Positions 1 through 8,441 of a DNA stretch of 62,836 nucleotides are shown one piece after another. A program made the translations under genes and the position numbers. The DNA is taken from NCBI RefSeq assembly GCF_035762905.1, contig NZ_DASUCC010000008.1, forward strand, positions 1-62,836, written 5' to 3'. Source of the DNA: DASYTH01 sp035762905 (GTDB lineage: Bacteria; Actinomycetota; Actinomycetes; Mycobacteriales; Pseudonocardiaceae). Each line of letters begins with the position of its first letter. Within the stretch, counting starts at the first letter, position 1. The notes under the pieces were generated by a model, which ran no database searches, had not been told where the DNA came from, and worked only from the letters and a program-made list of their open reading frames with translations.

Positions 1-213
1 TTCGGCGCCGGCATCGCCACCACCTACGGCCTCCTCACCGGCGCCGGCATCGCCTACGGCCTCTTCTTCGCCACCGCCACCATCTGCCTCATCCGCGGCG
101 GCTACCACTGGACCCTCCACATCACCAACAAAACCCGCACCAACGCCGAAGCGGCGCAACCGAAAGCGGAGCAGACCGACCCCGGTCCATCCGAACTCAA
201 GCTGGCGGCGTAG
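1..213 (+). CDS. C-terminal end of a membrane protein (partial)
   Basis: The window opens inside a plus-strand reading frame that stays open for 70 codons and stops with TAG at 211-213. The visible part begins with a Gly/Ala/Tyr-rich hydrophobic stretch of about 35 residues (two short GAGIA.YGL repeats) that looks like one or two membrane-spanning helices. A polar tail follows, rich in Ala, Glu, Lys and Pro, and ends in LKLAA. The start and most of the protein lie outside the window, so the function cannot be assigned. Codon usage is GC-rich at third positions, as in the neighbours. The gene converges on the minus-strand carboxypeptidase, with a hairpin between them. Confidence 0.6.
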   Translation, partial: FGAGIATTYGLLTGAGIAYGLFFATATICLIRGGYHWTLHITNKTRTNAEAAQPKAEQTDPGPSELKLAA

Positions 214-240
214 GGACCCGGACGTCCTGCCGCCGGCCGC

Positions 241-270
241 GCGCCGCCCGACACCCCTGCCGGGCGGCGC
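241..270. terminator. Bidirectional hairpin terminator
   Basis: A perfect 10-bp inverted repeat, GCGCCGCCCG (241-250) and CGGGCGGCGC (261-270), with a 10-nt loop lies between two convergent genes. There is no U tract, which is common for actinomycete terminators. It would serve the partial membrane-protein gene and the minus-strand carboxypeptidase. Confidence 0.6.
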
Positions 271-288
271 CCGGTCGTTTCCCGAGTA

Positions 289-1551
289 CTACTGGCAGCG
301 CGGCGACGCGACGCCCTGGGTGATCTCGAACTCCGCCCGCGGGTCGAGCAGCAGCGGGATCATCGGCCTTGCGGTCTGGGCCAGCGGTACCAGCCGACCG
401 CCGTCTCGGGTCCGGAAGCTGTGCACCCCGTGCAGCGCAAGGGTTTCCTGAACCTGGGTGAACTGTTCGCCGGTCAGCCGGTATCCGCATGGCGGGTTGG
501 GTTCCACCCGGGACGGGTCCGGCGGCATGTTGTCCGCGCCGAGGAAGTAGATCGGCCCGCGGTTCAGCGGGGCGGTCAGCCGGCTCAGCGTGGTGGCCAA
601 CTCCACCTGGACCCGCCGCTCGGTGACCATCCGCAGCGTGCCGTCCAGCGCGAGCAGGTGCGAGTGCACCCGCCTGCGGGCCGCGGCCGGCTCGTCCTCC
701 CCGGGGTTGGGGTCGACGTTGGTCTCCACCAGCAGGCCCAGCGCGTGCTTGAGACCGGTGGTGTTGCGCAGGATCCGCTCCTGCTCGTCCCCGGCGACCT
801 GCCGGATCGGTTCACCGGTCTCCGGGTCGACCCAGATGCCGTAGACGCCGCTGGTGAGCCCCTCGGCCTCCACCGCGGTGCGCACGAAGTCGCGGGACAG
901 GGTCTCGGCCTCGTCGTGCACCCGCTGGGTCACGTTGAGGTTGCGCGGCCACAACCACAGCACGTCCTTGTCGTAGAACGGCGGGGTCGGGCCGAACTCG
1001 TGCAGGTCGTGCACGACGTCCGGGCGGAGGTCCCGGAACAACCTGGCGACCACGCGGCCCTCCGGGGTGGCCAGCGCCACGTGGTCCCGGTTGACGTCCA
1101 CGCCGTCCGCGTTGCCCCGGGTGTTCGCGGCTCGCCCGTCCGGGTTGGCGGTGGGCACGAACAGCAACGTGGTGGTTCGCAGCAACCGCTGCACCGCCGC
1201 GTCGTTGGTGAACGCGAAGTCCCGGATGGTGGTCAGGCAGGCTTCCCGGCCGGCCGGCTCGTTGCCGTGCTGGCTGCAGATGAACAGCACCACCGTGTGA
1301 CCGGAGCCGAGTCGGGCCAGGTGCAGCGGCCGCCCCTGCACCGTGCTGCCCACCTGCTCGACCGTCACCCGGCGGCTGGCCCGGTCCACCGCCGCCAGGA
1401 ACGCGTGCTCCTCCTCCATCGTGGTCCAGCGCGCCCCGTTGGACTCCTCGAACCCGGTCCGCGGCGGCGCCTCGGTGTCGGCCGCGGCCACCGCCGGCGC
1501 CGGCGCCCCGATCAGCGCCGCCAGCAGCAACAGCCTGCAGAGTCGTCTCAT
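289..1551 (-). CDS. Secreted M14-family zinc carboxypeptidase
   Basis: This is a predicted secreted metallocarboxypeptidase of 420 residues. The ATG at 1551 is chosen because AGGAAGGAG lies just upstream and the protein then starts with MRRLCRLLLLAALIG, a classic Sec signal peptide cleaved near AVAAA. The zinc-site motif HGNE (H95, E98) and a third ligand in VHDLHE (H184) fit the M14 fold, and a Glu in LLVETN near residue 300 is a candidate catalytic base. The NPDGR and DVNRD segments are typical of the family. It would remove C-terminal residues from peptides, or act on cell-wall peptides, outside the cell. It is transcribed away from the transaminase gene and is probably not part of the cluster. 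Confidence 0.85.
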   Translation of the reverse strand: MRRLCRLLLLAALIGAPAPAVAAADTEAPPRTGFEESNGARWTTMEEEHAFLAAVDRASRRVTVEQVGSTVQGRPLHLARLGSGHTVVLFICSQHGNEPAGREACLTTIRDFAFTNDAAVQRLLRTTTLLFVPTANPDGRAANTRGNADGVDVNRDHVALATPEGRVVARLFRDLRPDVVHDLHEFGPTPPFYDKDVLWLWPRNLNVTQRVHDEAETLSRDFVRTAVEAEGLTSGVYGIWVDPETGEPIRQVAGDEQERILRNTTGLKHALGLLVETNVDPNPGEDEPAAARRRVHSHLLALDGTLRMVTERRVQVELATTLSRLTAPLNRGPIYFLGADNMPPDPSRVEPNPPCGYRLTGEQFTQVQETLALHGVHSFRTRDGGRLVPLAQTARPMIPLLLDPRAEFEITQGVASPRCQ

Positions 1552-1745
1552 GGTTGGCTCCTTCCTCACCACCAAACCCTGAACGCGACTCCCCAACCGA
1601 ACACACCAGACCTGGCCAACCCTGTCAATGCGCCATGAGTCGGGCAAAAGCACAGGACACCCCCGGTGGCACCGGGCGGCGATGGTCCACGGGCCGCCAT
1701 TTGCCGGCTGTGCGGGGCCGGAATCGGGACGTACCCTTCCGTGCC

Positions 1746-3041
1746 GTGTATGCGGAACTGAATATCGCCGAACTGCACGGGGCGCTTGAAGATCCGGCGC
1801 TGAAGTCGATGAATTTTCTCAACGAGGTGGCCAACCACTATCCGGACGCCATCTCGCTGGCCGCCGGACGGCCGTGCGAGGACTTCTTCGATCTCGAGGA
1901 CCTGCACCGGTATCTGCGGACGTTCTGCCGGTACCTGTCCGAGGAGTTGGGGTACAGCGACGAGTTGGTGCGCCGGACCGTGTTTCAGTACGGCCGCACC
2001 AAGGGGATCATCCACCACCTGATCGCCACGAATCTTCAGATGGACGAAGGGATCGCGGTGGATCCGGAGTCCGTTGTGGTCACCGTGGGCTGCCAGGAGG
2101 CGATGTTCCTCGTGCTGCGCGCGCTGCGGGCGGACGAGCGGGACGTGCTGCTGGCCGTGTCGCCGACCTACGTCGGGCTGACCGGCGCCGCGCGGCTGGC
2201 GGATCTCCCGGTTCGTCCGGTCGCGACCGGCACCGGCGGAATCGATCTGGATGATCTGGTCGGCACCATCCGCCGGGAGCGGGCGGCCGGGCGGCGGCCC
2301 CGGGCCTGCTACGTGATGCCGGACTTCGCCAACCCGTCCGGGCTGAGCATGGACGTCCCCACCCGGCGCCGGCTGCTCGAGGTCGCCAGGGCCGAGAACA
2401 TCCTGCTGCTCGAGGACAATCCGTACGGACTGTTCCATGGGGACTCGGACCGAATGTGCACCCTCAAGGCCATGGACGAATGGCGCCGGGTGGTGTATTT
2501 AGGCTCGTTCGCCAAGACCGCGCTGCCCGGCGCGCGGATCGGGTTCGTGGTCGCCGACCAGCGGGTGGCGGGTACCGACGGGCTGTTCGCCGACCAGCTG
2601 TCCAAGATCAAGAGCATGCTCACGGTGAACACGTCGGCGCTGGCCCAGGCCGTGGTCGGCGGCAAGCTGCTCGAACACCACGGCAGCCTTGCGAAAGCGA
2701 ATGTGCGCGAACGCGAAGTGTACGCACGGAACATGCGCCGCCTCCTGGACGGGCTGGCCGGCCGGTTCCCGAATCCGGCAAATGGCGGATCACCGAAAGT
2801 GACCTGGACCGGTCCAGCCGGCGGTTTCTTTGTCGTGGTCACCGTCCCGTTTGTCGTGAATGATGAGCTGCTGGAACGATCCGCGCGCGACTACGGAGTG
2901 TTGTGGACACCCATGCATCATTTTTATGACGACCCCGGTCCGGTTCGCGCGCTTCGGCTGTCCTGCAGTGCCGTCTCACCCGAACGGATCGACACCGCAC
3001 TCGATCGGCTGGCCGAACTCATAAACGACCAGTTGGACTAA
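1746..3041 (+). CDS. PLP-dependent aminotransferase, phenylglycine-transaminase (HpgT/PglE)-like
   Basis: Fold-type I aminotransferase of about 431 residues. The N-terminal text MNFLNEVANHYPDAISL and AAGRP is what I know from the (S)-3,5-dihydroxyphenylglycine/4-hydroxyphenylglycine transaminases of glycopeptide clusters. The PLP lysine is K257 in SFAKTALPGARIGF; DFANPSG and LLEDNPYG are conserved class I/II elements. The start is uncertain: GTG 1746 gives the usual family length, ATG 1635 would add 37 atypical residues, and neither has a good ribosome binding site. Such enzymes convert arylglyoxylates to arylglycines using an amino donor. With the HmaS-like gene at 9704 it suggests arylpyruvate/arylglycine chemistry. 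It contains a TTA codon at 2499. An alternative role is a general aromatic aminotransferase. Confidence 0.8.
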   Translation: MYAELNIAELHGALEDPALKSMNFLNEVANHYPDAISLAAGRPCEDFFDLEDLHRYLRTFCRYLSEELGYSDELVRRTVFQYGRTKGIIHHLIATNLQMDEGIAVDPESVVVTVGCQEAMFLVLRALRADERDVLLAVSPTYVGLTGAARLADLPVRPVATGTGGIDLDDLVGTIRRERAAGRRPRACYVMPDFANPSGLSMDVPTRRRLLEVARAENILLLEDNPYGLFHGDSDRMCTLKAMDEWRRVVYLGSFAKTALPGARIGFVVADQRVAGTDGLFADQLSKIKSMLTVNTSALAQAVVGGKLLEHHGSLAKANVREREVYARNMRRLLDGLAGRFPNPANGGSPKVTWTGPAGGFFVVVTVPFVVNDELLERSARDYGVLWTPMHHFYDDPGPVRALRLSCSAVSPERIDTALDRLAELINDQLD

Positions 3042-3093
3042 GATCGGGGAATCATCGGTTCAGCGGGAAAGCCGGATGCTTCCAATCGCGCGG

Positions 3094-3113
3094 GGTAATC
3101 GACCGGTAACCGA
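3094..3113. promoter_or_regulatory. Direct repeat, possible operator
   Basis: GGTAATCGA (3094-3102) is followed by GGTAACCGA (3105-3113), two near-identical 9-mers spaced 11 bp apart, about one helical turn. They lie in the 208-bp gap between the transaminase and the first ligase gene. This spacing is typical of tandem activator or repressor sites, but no regulator is identified. Confidence 0.3.
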
Positions 3114-3188
3114 TCCACATATGGTGCTTTGCGACCCGCTGACGTACGCTCCGATCGCCCGGCTGTAAGCGGCGACAGCCGACCTAGA

Positions 3189-3220
3189 CAAAGTAAGAAA
3201 CCCCTGGCGTGCCTACTTTG
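3189..3220. promoter_or_regulatory. Inverted repeat upstream of the main operon
   Basis: CAAAGTA (3189-3195) and TACTTTG (3214-3220) form a perfect 7-bp palindrome with an 18-bp spacer, 30 bp before the ATG of the first biosynthetic gene. The arms are much richer in A/T than the surroundings. It could be an operator for the 3250-18772 operon; it lies too close to the start codon to be a terminator for the transaminase gene without a U tract. Confidence 0.3.
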
Positions 3221-3249
3221 GTGTGCGCGCGCCACCTAGCGGAGCGCTG

Positions 3250-4650
3250 ATGACAAAAGGTCTGTCGGCGACCCATGCTGCCCTCGTGACGAGTGCGGAA
3301 TGGGTCGACGAGTTACTGCTTGACGGTGCAAATAGTGACGTTTGTATCTGGTCGGATGATCCTGTCGACCGGGCAACATTGCGCCGAATGGTCGCCGATC
3401 GACAATCGCGGTTGGCGGCCACCGGTCTGCGCGCCGGGGGCCGGCTGGCCCTGCGGCTGCCACCGTCGATGGCCTACGTCGCGAACCTCCTCGCCGGCTG
3501 GCGCCTTGGCGCACAGGTGATTCTGCTCGACCACCGGCTCACCCCGTTCGAGGTCGACGCCGCGCTGAAGCGGCTGCTTCCGCAGGTGGTGGTCGCGCCG
3601 GAAACGGTGCGGGGCGGCGCGTTGCGCGCGTTCGTCGACGTGGCCGAATCGGTAACGCCCTACCCGGGCCGGCCGGCCGAGACCCCGCACGCGGTGATCC
3701 AGCTCAGCTCCGGATCCACCGGACCGTCCAAGGTGATCGGTCGTACGGCGACCGACCTGGTGGCCGAGATCGACCGGTACACCCGCATCGACGGCGTTCC
3801 GCTGCGCGGCGAGCGGATCGTGGTGCTGGCCTCGATGGTGCACGTGCTCGGCCTGGTCGGTGCGCTGCTCTACGGGCTGCACGCCGGTGCGGTGGTGCAG
3901 CCGCCGGAACGGATCACCGGCGACAGCATCCTCGACGCGGTCGCCGCGCACCCGACCCCGGCCACGGTGCTCGGCGTGCCGTTCCACATCGGGCTGCTCG
4001 CCTCCACCGTGAACCCGCCGGCCGTGCCCCAGCTCAAGCGGATGACCACCGGCGGCGAGCTGGTTTCGGCCGGCACCGCCGCGGCGTTTACGGAGAAGTA
4101 CCGCGTGCCACTGGGAAACATGTGGGGGATGACCGAGGTGGGGGTGATCGCCACCGACCTGTTCGGAACGCACCGGCCGGCGCTTCGTCCGGCGCCCGGC
4201 CTCGAGGTGATCGAGCGGGACGGCCAGCTGCTGGTGAGCCGGCCGGAGTCGCCCTACGTCGGGCTGTCCGATCCGACCCGGTGGTCGGATGGCTGGCTGC
4301 ATACCAAGGACGCCGGCACGGTCGATCCGGAAACGGGTCTGGTGACCGTGCGGGGCCGGCTCGACTCGCAGGTCTCGGTCGGTGGGCTGAAGGTCGACCT
4401 GACCGAGGTCGAGGCGACCCTCGGGGCACTGCCCGGAGTGCTGGCCGCGGTCGTGCTGTTCGACGAGGTGATCACCGCCTACCTGCAGATCGCCCCGCCG
4501 GCCTCCGAGCACACCGTCGACGCGGCCATCACCGAGCGGCTGGCCTCGTTCAAGCGGCCGCGCCGGGTGCACGTGCTGGACGCGATGCCCCGCACCACGA
4601 CCGGAAAGCTGGTCCGCGACCGCGCGGTGCTCCGGGCTGCTGTGTCATGA
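3250..4650 (+). CDS. AMP-dependent acyl ligase 1
   Basis: ANL-superfamily adenylating enzyme of 466 residues, on the short side for the family (usually 500-550). The P-loop-like core motif LSSGSTGPSKV lies near residue 157, the WGMTE motif near 293, and the C-terminal lysine motif TTTGKLVRD near 453. It should activate a carboxylic acid as acyl-AMP and pass it to CoA or, more likely here, to one of the two carrier proteins encoded immediately downstream. ATG 3250 is preceded by GGAG. It is the first gene of the long plus-strand operon and has a TTA codon at 3313. The substrate cannot be read from sequence; an aryl or alpha-hydroxyaryl acid would fit the neighbours. Confidence 0.85.
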   Translation: MTKGLSATHAALVTSAEWVDELLLDGANSDVCIWSDDPVDRATLRRMVADRQSRLAATGLRAGGRLALRLPPSMAYVANLLAGWRLGAQVILLDHRLTPFEVDAALKRLLPQVVVAPETVRGGALRAFVDVAESVTPYPGRPAETPHAVIQLSSGSTGPSKVIGRTATDLVAEIDRYTRIDGVPLRGERIVVLASMVHVLGLVGALLYGLHAGAVVQPPERITGDSILDAVAAHPTPATVLGVPFHIGLLASTVNPPAVPQLKRMTTGGELVSAGTAAAFTEKYRVPLGNMWGMTEVGVIATDLFGTHRPALRPAPGLEVIERDGQLLVSRPESPYVGLSDPTRWSDGWLHTKDAGTVDPETGLVTVRGRLDSQVSVGGLKVDLTEVEATLGALPGVLAAVVLFDEVITAYLQIAPPASEHTVDAAITERLASFKRPRRVHVLDAMPRTTTGKLVRDRAVLRAAVS

Positions 4651-4679
4651 ATCGGTTGTCAGGAAAGGAAGTTGGCCAC

Positions 4680-4955
4680 ATGCGGGTGGAGATCCGGGAA
4701 TTTGTCATCGCGTCTCTGCGGGATATGAACTACGACGTCGAGGGCATCGAGGACGACACCACGCTGGGACCGTCCGGTGTGGACCTGGAATCGCTCGCCC
4801 TCGCCGACCTCGCCGTCCGGGTCGAGGACGAGTTCGGGGTGAAGTTCGGCGACGAGGAGTCCGAACAGCTCGCCCTGATGACCGTTGGTGAATTCACCGC
4901 GACCGTCGCCGACCGGGTCGCCCAGCGCAGCGCCGCCGGGCAGGCCAGCCAGTGA
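4680..4955 (+). CDS. Acyl carrier protein 1
   Basis: A 91-residue carrier protein with the phosphopantetheine attachment segment GVDLESLALADL (Ser38) and the usual acidic helix II/III. ATG 4680 is chosen because AGGAAAGGAAG lies 9 nt upstream; a second ATG at 4647 overlaps the ligase stop codon in the same frame and would add 11 residues. It sits directly behind acyl ligase 1, the usual arrangement for ligase-loaded carrier proteins in type II systems, and its 3' end overlaps the second carrier protein gene. Confidence 0.85.
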   Translation: MRVEIREFVIASLRDMNYDVEGIEDDTTLGPSGVDLESLALADLAVRVEDEFGVKFGDEESEQLALMTVGEFTATVADRVAQRSAAGQASQ

Positions 4956-5185
4956 CCGAAGCGACCCTCAAACGGGAGGACGTCGTGGCCATCCTGGCGA
5001 GCTTTCACACCCGCCCGGTGGATGAGGTCCCGGAGCGGATCGACTCCATGGAACTGGCTTGGCTGGTGCACCAGGTGGAGCAACGGTTCGGGCTGCGGGT
5101 CGAGCTGGACGACGGCCAGCTCGGCCGGATGGGGACGGTGTCGGGGGCCGTCGACGTGCTTCGCGAAGTTATCGCGACGGTCTGA
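4952..5185 (+). CDS. Acyl carrier protein 2 (short)
   Basis: A 77-residue carrier-protein-like sequence with RIDSMELAWLV as the attachment site (Ser32) and a following amphipathic helix EQRFGLRVEL. It starts with GTG 4952 overlapping the ACP1 stop (GTGA) and ends 2 nt before the ketosynthase start. It is shorter and more divergent than ACP1, and the residue after Ser is Met. Two adjacent carrier proteins suggest that starter and extender acyl groups are held on different carriers for the ketosynthase next door. Confidence 0.75.
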   Translation: MTEATLKREDVVAILASFHTRPVDEVPERIDSMELAWLVHQVEQRFGLRVELDDGQLGRMGTVSGAVDVLREVIATV

Positions 5186-5187
5186 TC

Positions 5188-6306
5188 ATGGGTGGGGTCC
5201 GGTTATCCGGCTTAGCTATGGCCAGCGCGCTGGGCCGGGGCACCGAGGCGCAGCTGGCCGGGACACTGGCGGGCGTCGCGGCGTTCGCCCCGGTGACGCG
5301 GTTCGATGTCGCCGGGCACCGGGTCCGGGTGGCCGCGACGCTGCCGGACGCCGGGTCGCTCACCGACGAGCTGGCCACGGCGATCGACGAGGCCTGCGGG
5401 AGCGCGGGGCTGTCCGGCGCGCACCGTGCGGCCTGCCCGCTGGTCCTCGCTGTGCACGCTTTTCCCAACGCACCAAGGGTTTCCGCTGACCGGTGGCGGA
5501 CCGCGACCGAGCTTGCCGAGCTGCTGGCGATCCGGGTCGGGCTGGGCCCGGTGGCCCGGGTGTACACCAGCGCGTGCGTGTCGGCCAGCACCGCGCTGGC
5601 CGACGCCGCCGCGCTGATCAGCTCCGGCCGGGCCGACCGGATCGTGGTGGCCGGCGGGTACCTGGTGGAGCCGGACCAGTTCGCCCTGTTCGACGCCGGC
5701 CGGGCGCTGGCCACCGACGGCGCGGTGCGGCCGTTCAGCACCGGCCGGACCGGACTGCTGCTCGGCGACGCGGTGGCGGCGGTGGTCCTCGAGTCGGCCA
5801 CCGGAGGCCGGCGCCGGACCGGGTCACCGCTCGCCCGGCTCACCGGCTGGGGCCGGGCCGGCGACGCTTTCCACGCCGTGCAGCCACATCCGCAGGGTCA
5901 GGGCCTGGCCAAGGCGATCGGGGCGGCGCTGCGCCGGGCCCGGATCGGGCCGGGGGCGCTCGGCTACATCAACGCGCACGGCACCGGCACACCGTTCAGC
6001 GACGCCGCCGAGGCGGCCGGGTTGCGGCAGGCACTCGGCCCGGCGGCCGCACACGTTCCGCTCAGCTCCACCAAGGCCACGCACGGGCACACGCTCGAGG
6101 CGTCCGGACTGATCGAGCTGGGGATCACGGTGCTGGCCATGCGGGCCGGCAAGCTTCCGGTCAATGCCGGGTTCCTTGCCGCCGACGAGGCGTGCCCGCT
6201 CAACGTGGTGCACGCCGGGCCGCGGTCGGTCAACTCGGAGTGGGCCCTGTCGGTCAACGCCGCGTTCGGTGGCGCGTGCACGGCGTTGGTGGTGCGGGTC
6301 ACATGA
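5188..6306 (+). CDS. Beta-ketoacyl-ACP synthase (KS 1)
   Basis: Thiolase-fold condensing enzyme of 372 residues with an intact Cys-His-His triad: C130 in YTSACVSAS, H264 in NAHGTGTPFSD and H301 in STKATHGHTLEASG. It would perform a decarboxylative Claisen condensation between carrier-bound acyl groups. It is slightly shorter than FabF-type enzymes (about 410), mainly in the N-terminal half. Codons 6 and 9 are both TTA (5203, 5212), which would make translation sensitive to the rare leucyl tRNA. It follows two carrier genes and overlaps a half-length ketosynthase-like gene, which could be its non-catalytic partner. Confidence 0.85.
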   Translation: MGGVRLSGLAMASALGRGTEAQLAGTLAGVAAFAPVTRFDVAGHRVRVAATLPDAGSLTDELATAIDEACGSAGLSGAHRAACPLVLAVHAFPNAPRVSADRWRTATELAELLAIRVGLGPVARVYTSACVSASTALADAAALISSGRADRIVVAGGYLVEPDQFALFDAGRALATDGAVRPFSTGRTGLLLGDAVAAVVLESATGGRRRTGSPLARLTGWGRAGDAFHAVQPHPQGQGLAKAIGAALRRARIGPGALGYINAHGTGTPFSDAAEAAGLRQALGPAAAHVPLSSTKATHGHTLEASGLIELGITVLAMRAGKLPVNAGFLAADEACPLNVVHAGPRSVNSEWALSVNAAFGGACTALVVRVT

Positions 6307-6824
6307 TCAGGACGACGATCGCGCTGACCGTGCTCGCCGAGGCGCGTTGGCCGGAGCCGGGGGACGACGCGGTGCCCCAGGTTCCCGGCTTCGTGCTGTC
6401 CTCGTTCAACCCGGTGATCGCCGCGGTGGCCGACCGCTGCCTGCGCCGGCGGTACGGCGAACCGCCCGCCCCGCGGGACGACGGGTCCGGCACCGCGCTG
6501 GTCCTGGTCAGCGCGAGCGGCGACATCGCATCGGCGAACCACGTCGCCCGCACGGTGGATGACGGCGGCCGGGTCGGTCCGCTGTTCTTCTTCCAGTCCG
6601 TGCCGAACAGCATCGCCGGGTACCTCGCCGCCCGCTGGCGGCTCGGCGGCCCGGTGGTGTGCCTGTGCCCGACCGGCGATCCCCGTGCGGACGGGCTGGC
6701 CGAGGCGGAACTGCTGATCGCGGACGGCGACGCCGCGGCCGCGTTGGTGGTGCTGGTCGAACAGTCCGGTGTGGACGGTGTGCGGGCCACGGCGGCCGCC
6801 GTCCTGGTGAGTGGAGGTTCTTGA
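6303..6824 (+). CDS. Half-length ketosynthase-like protein (PF13723-like)
   Basis: A 173-residue protein, ATGA-coupled to KS 1. The segment FFQSVPNSIAGYLAARW, followed by LGGPVVCL, resembles the stand-alone N-terminal beta-ketoacyl synthase domain known from aryl polyene clusters (PF13723). There is no C-terminal half and neither catalytic His. A Cys in VVCLCPTG lies roughly where the nucleophile region would be, but the typical TACSS context is absent. It may act as a structural or chain-length partner of KS 1 or KS 2. The family assignment is from memory of the motif and has not been searched. Confidence 0.65.
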   Translation: MIRTTIALTVLAEARWPEPGDDAVPQVPGFVLSSFNPVIAAVADRCLRRRYGEPPAPRDDGSGTALVLVSASGDIASANHVARTVDDGGRVGPLFFFQSVPNSIAGYLAARWRLGGPVVCLCPTGDPRADGLAEAELLIADGDAAAALVVLVEQSGVDGVRATAAAVLVSGGS

Positions 6825-6827
6825 GCG

Positions 6828-8441
6828 GTGAGACCGAGAAGCATGCGGGCGGCGTTGCTGGCCGACGAGAACGTCGGCGGCGGGAACGTGGTGGCCAGTC
6901 TGCTCGCGGGCGGCGCCGACCCGGACGGGCCGGGGCTGTCGTTCGACACCGACGTGGACGGCATCGCGGCCGAGCGGATGATCACCCTCGGCCGGCTGGA
7001 CGAGCGGATCAACGCCCGCACGGACTGGTTGCACCGGCACGGGATCCGGCACCGCGACCCGGTCGCCGTGTGGACCACCGACGCGGCCGACGTCGTCCTC
7101 AGCTTCCTGGCGCTGACCCGGATCGGCGCGATCCCCGCGCTGATGAACGGAAAGATACCCCCGGACATCGCCGCCGAGTACATCCGGAGGCTGCGCACGG
7201 TCGGCGTGCTGGCCGACGCCCCACATGCCGAGCTGCTTGCCGGCCAGGACATCGGCGTCCCGGTGCTCGGCGCACCGGCCGAGCTCGGCACCGGCGACCC
7301 GGCCGGCGCGCCGCCGCACTACCGGCACCACCCGGACGACCCGGTGGTGATCACGCACAGCTCCGGCACCACCGGCGTGCCGAAGGCGGTCATGCACACG
7401 CACGCCACGATCTACGCGGCCACCCGGCACCTGCTTTCCATGCCGCAGGCGCAGGGCACCAACCGGATCCTCAACGCGCTGCCGATCCCGCACACCGCGA
7501 CCGTGATCATGGCCAACCAGGCGCTCGGCAACCGGGCCGAGTTCCTCTCGCTGTCCAAACAGGACGGACCGTACGTACTGGACGCGATCGAGCGGTGGCG
7601 GCCGGCCGCGGTGTTCGGCTTCGCGGTGACCTGGTCCGGCCTGGCCAGGTTCGACCTGACCGAGCACGACCTCGGCTCGGTCCGGCTCTGGTTCAACACC
7701 GGTGACAGCGCGCACGAGGCGCACATCCGGCGGCTGGTCGCCGCAGGCGCGCGCGAGCGGGTCACCCGCGAGGGGGTGGTCACGGTGCCCGGCTCGGTGT
7801 TCATCGACGGCCTCGGCTCCAGCGAGATGGGGCACTCGATGTTCCACATCCACCACAGCCCGGAGACCGAACGGTACGGCCGGTGCATCGGCAAGCCGTA
7901 CGAGTTCGTCGAGGCGGTCGTGCTGGACCGGGACGGTATGGCGGTGCCGGACGGGCAGGTGGGTCTGCTCGGCCTGCGTTCGCCGAGCCTGTCGCCGGGC
8001 TACTGGAACGACTCGGTCACCACGCACCGGTTCCGGCGCAACGGCTGGAGCATGTACGGCGACCTGGTCTACCGGGACGCCGACGGCTGGTTCTACCACA
8101 TGGACCGGGTCACCGACGCCGCCGAGCTCGGTGACGGCCGGTGGATCTTCACCGCCCTGTCCGAGGAACGAGTGCTGGCCGCGTTGCCGGAGGTGGTCGA
8201 CTGCACCGCGGTGGTCGTGTCCCACGACGACACGGTGATCACCGACGTGCTGCTCGAACTGCACCCCGACGCGGACCCGACGGTGGACCGGACCGAACGG
8301 GTCCGGGCGGCCATCGGCGAGCCGGCCGGATCGACCCTGAACCGGGTCACCGTCGTGTCCACGGAGGAGATCCCGCTCACGGTCACCGGAAAGGTTCGCA
8401 AGTTCCTGTTGCGGCAACGGCATCTGACCGGGGTGTCGTGA
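6828..8441 (+). CDS. AMP-dependent acyl ligase 2
   Basis: ANL-superfamily adenylating enzyme of 537 residues, full length. The core motif THSSGTTGVPKAV lies near residue 179 and the C-terminal lysine motif LTVTGKVRKF near 524. GTG 6828 is preferred because GGAGG lies 11 nt upstream; the ATG five codons later is too far from it. It differs strongly from ligase 1, so it probably activates a different acid. It sits between the half-ketosynthase and KS 2, and its stop overlaps the KS 2 start. Together these genes look like a second activation/condensation unit; no dedicated carrier protein is adjacent, so one of the three encoded carriers must be shared. Confidence 0.85.
   Translation: MRPRSMRAALLADENVGGGNVVASLLAGGADPDGPGLSFDTDVDGIAAERMITLGRLDERINARTDWLHRHGIRHRDPVAVWTTDAADVVLSFLALTRIGAIPALMNGKIPPDIAAEYIRRLRTVGVLADAPHAELLAGQDIGVPVLGAPAELGTGDPAGAPPHYRHHPDDPVVITHSSGTTGVPKAVMHTHATIYAATRHLLSMPQAQGTNRILNALPIPHTATVIMANQALGNRAEFLSLSKQDGPYVLDAIERWRPAAVFGFAVTWSGLARFDLTEHDLGSVRLWFNTGDSAHEAHIRRLVAAGARERVTREGVVTVPGSVFIDGLGSSEMGHSMFHIHHSPETERYGRCIGKPYEFVEAVVLDRDGMAVPDGQVGLLGLRSPSLSPGYWNDSVTTHRFRRNGWSMYGDLVYRDADGWFYHMDRVTDAAELGDGRWIFTALSEERVLAALPEVVDCTAVVVSHDDTVITDVLLELHPDADPTVDRTERVRAAIGEPAGSTLNRVTVVSTEEIPLTVTGKVRKFLLRQRHLTGVS

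Noticed and set aside
4647..4679. Earlier start of ACP 1 overlapping the ligase stop
   Set aside because: The strong AGGAAAGGAAG site lies between this ATG and the one at 4680, favouring the later start; the earlier one is kept only as an alternative.
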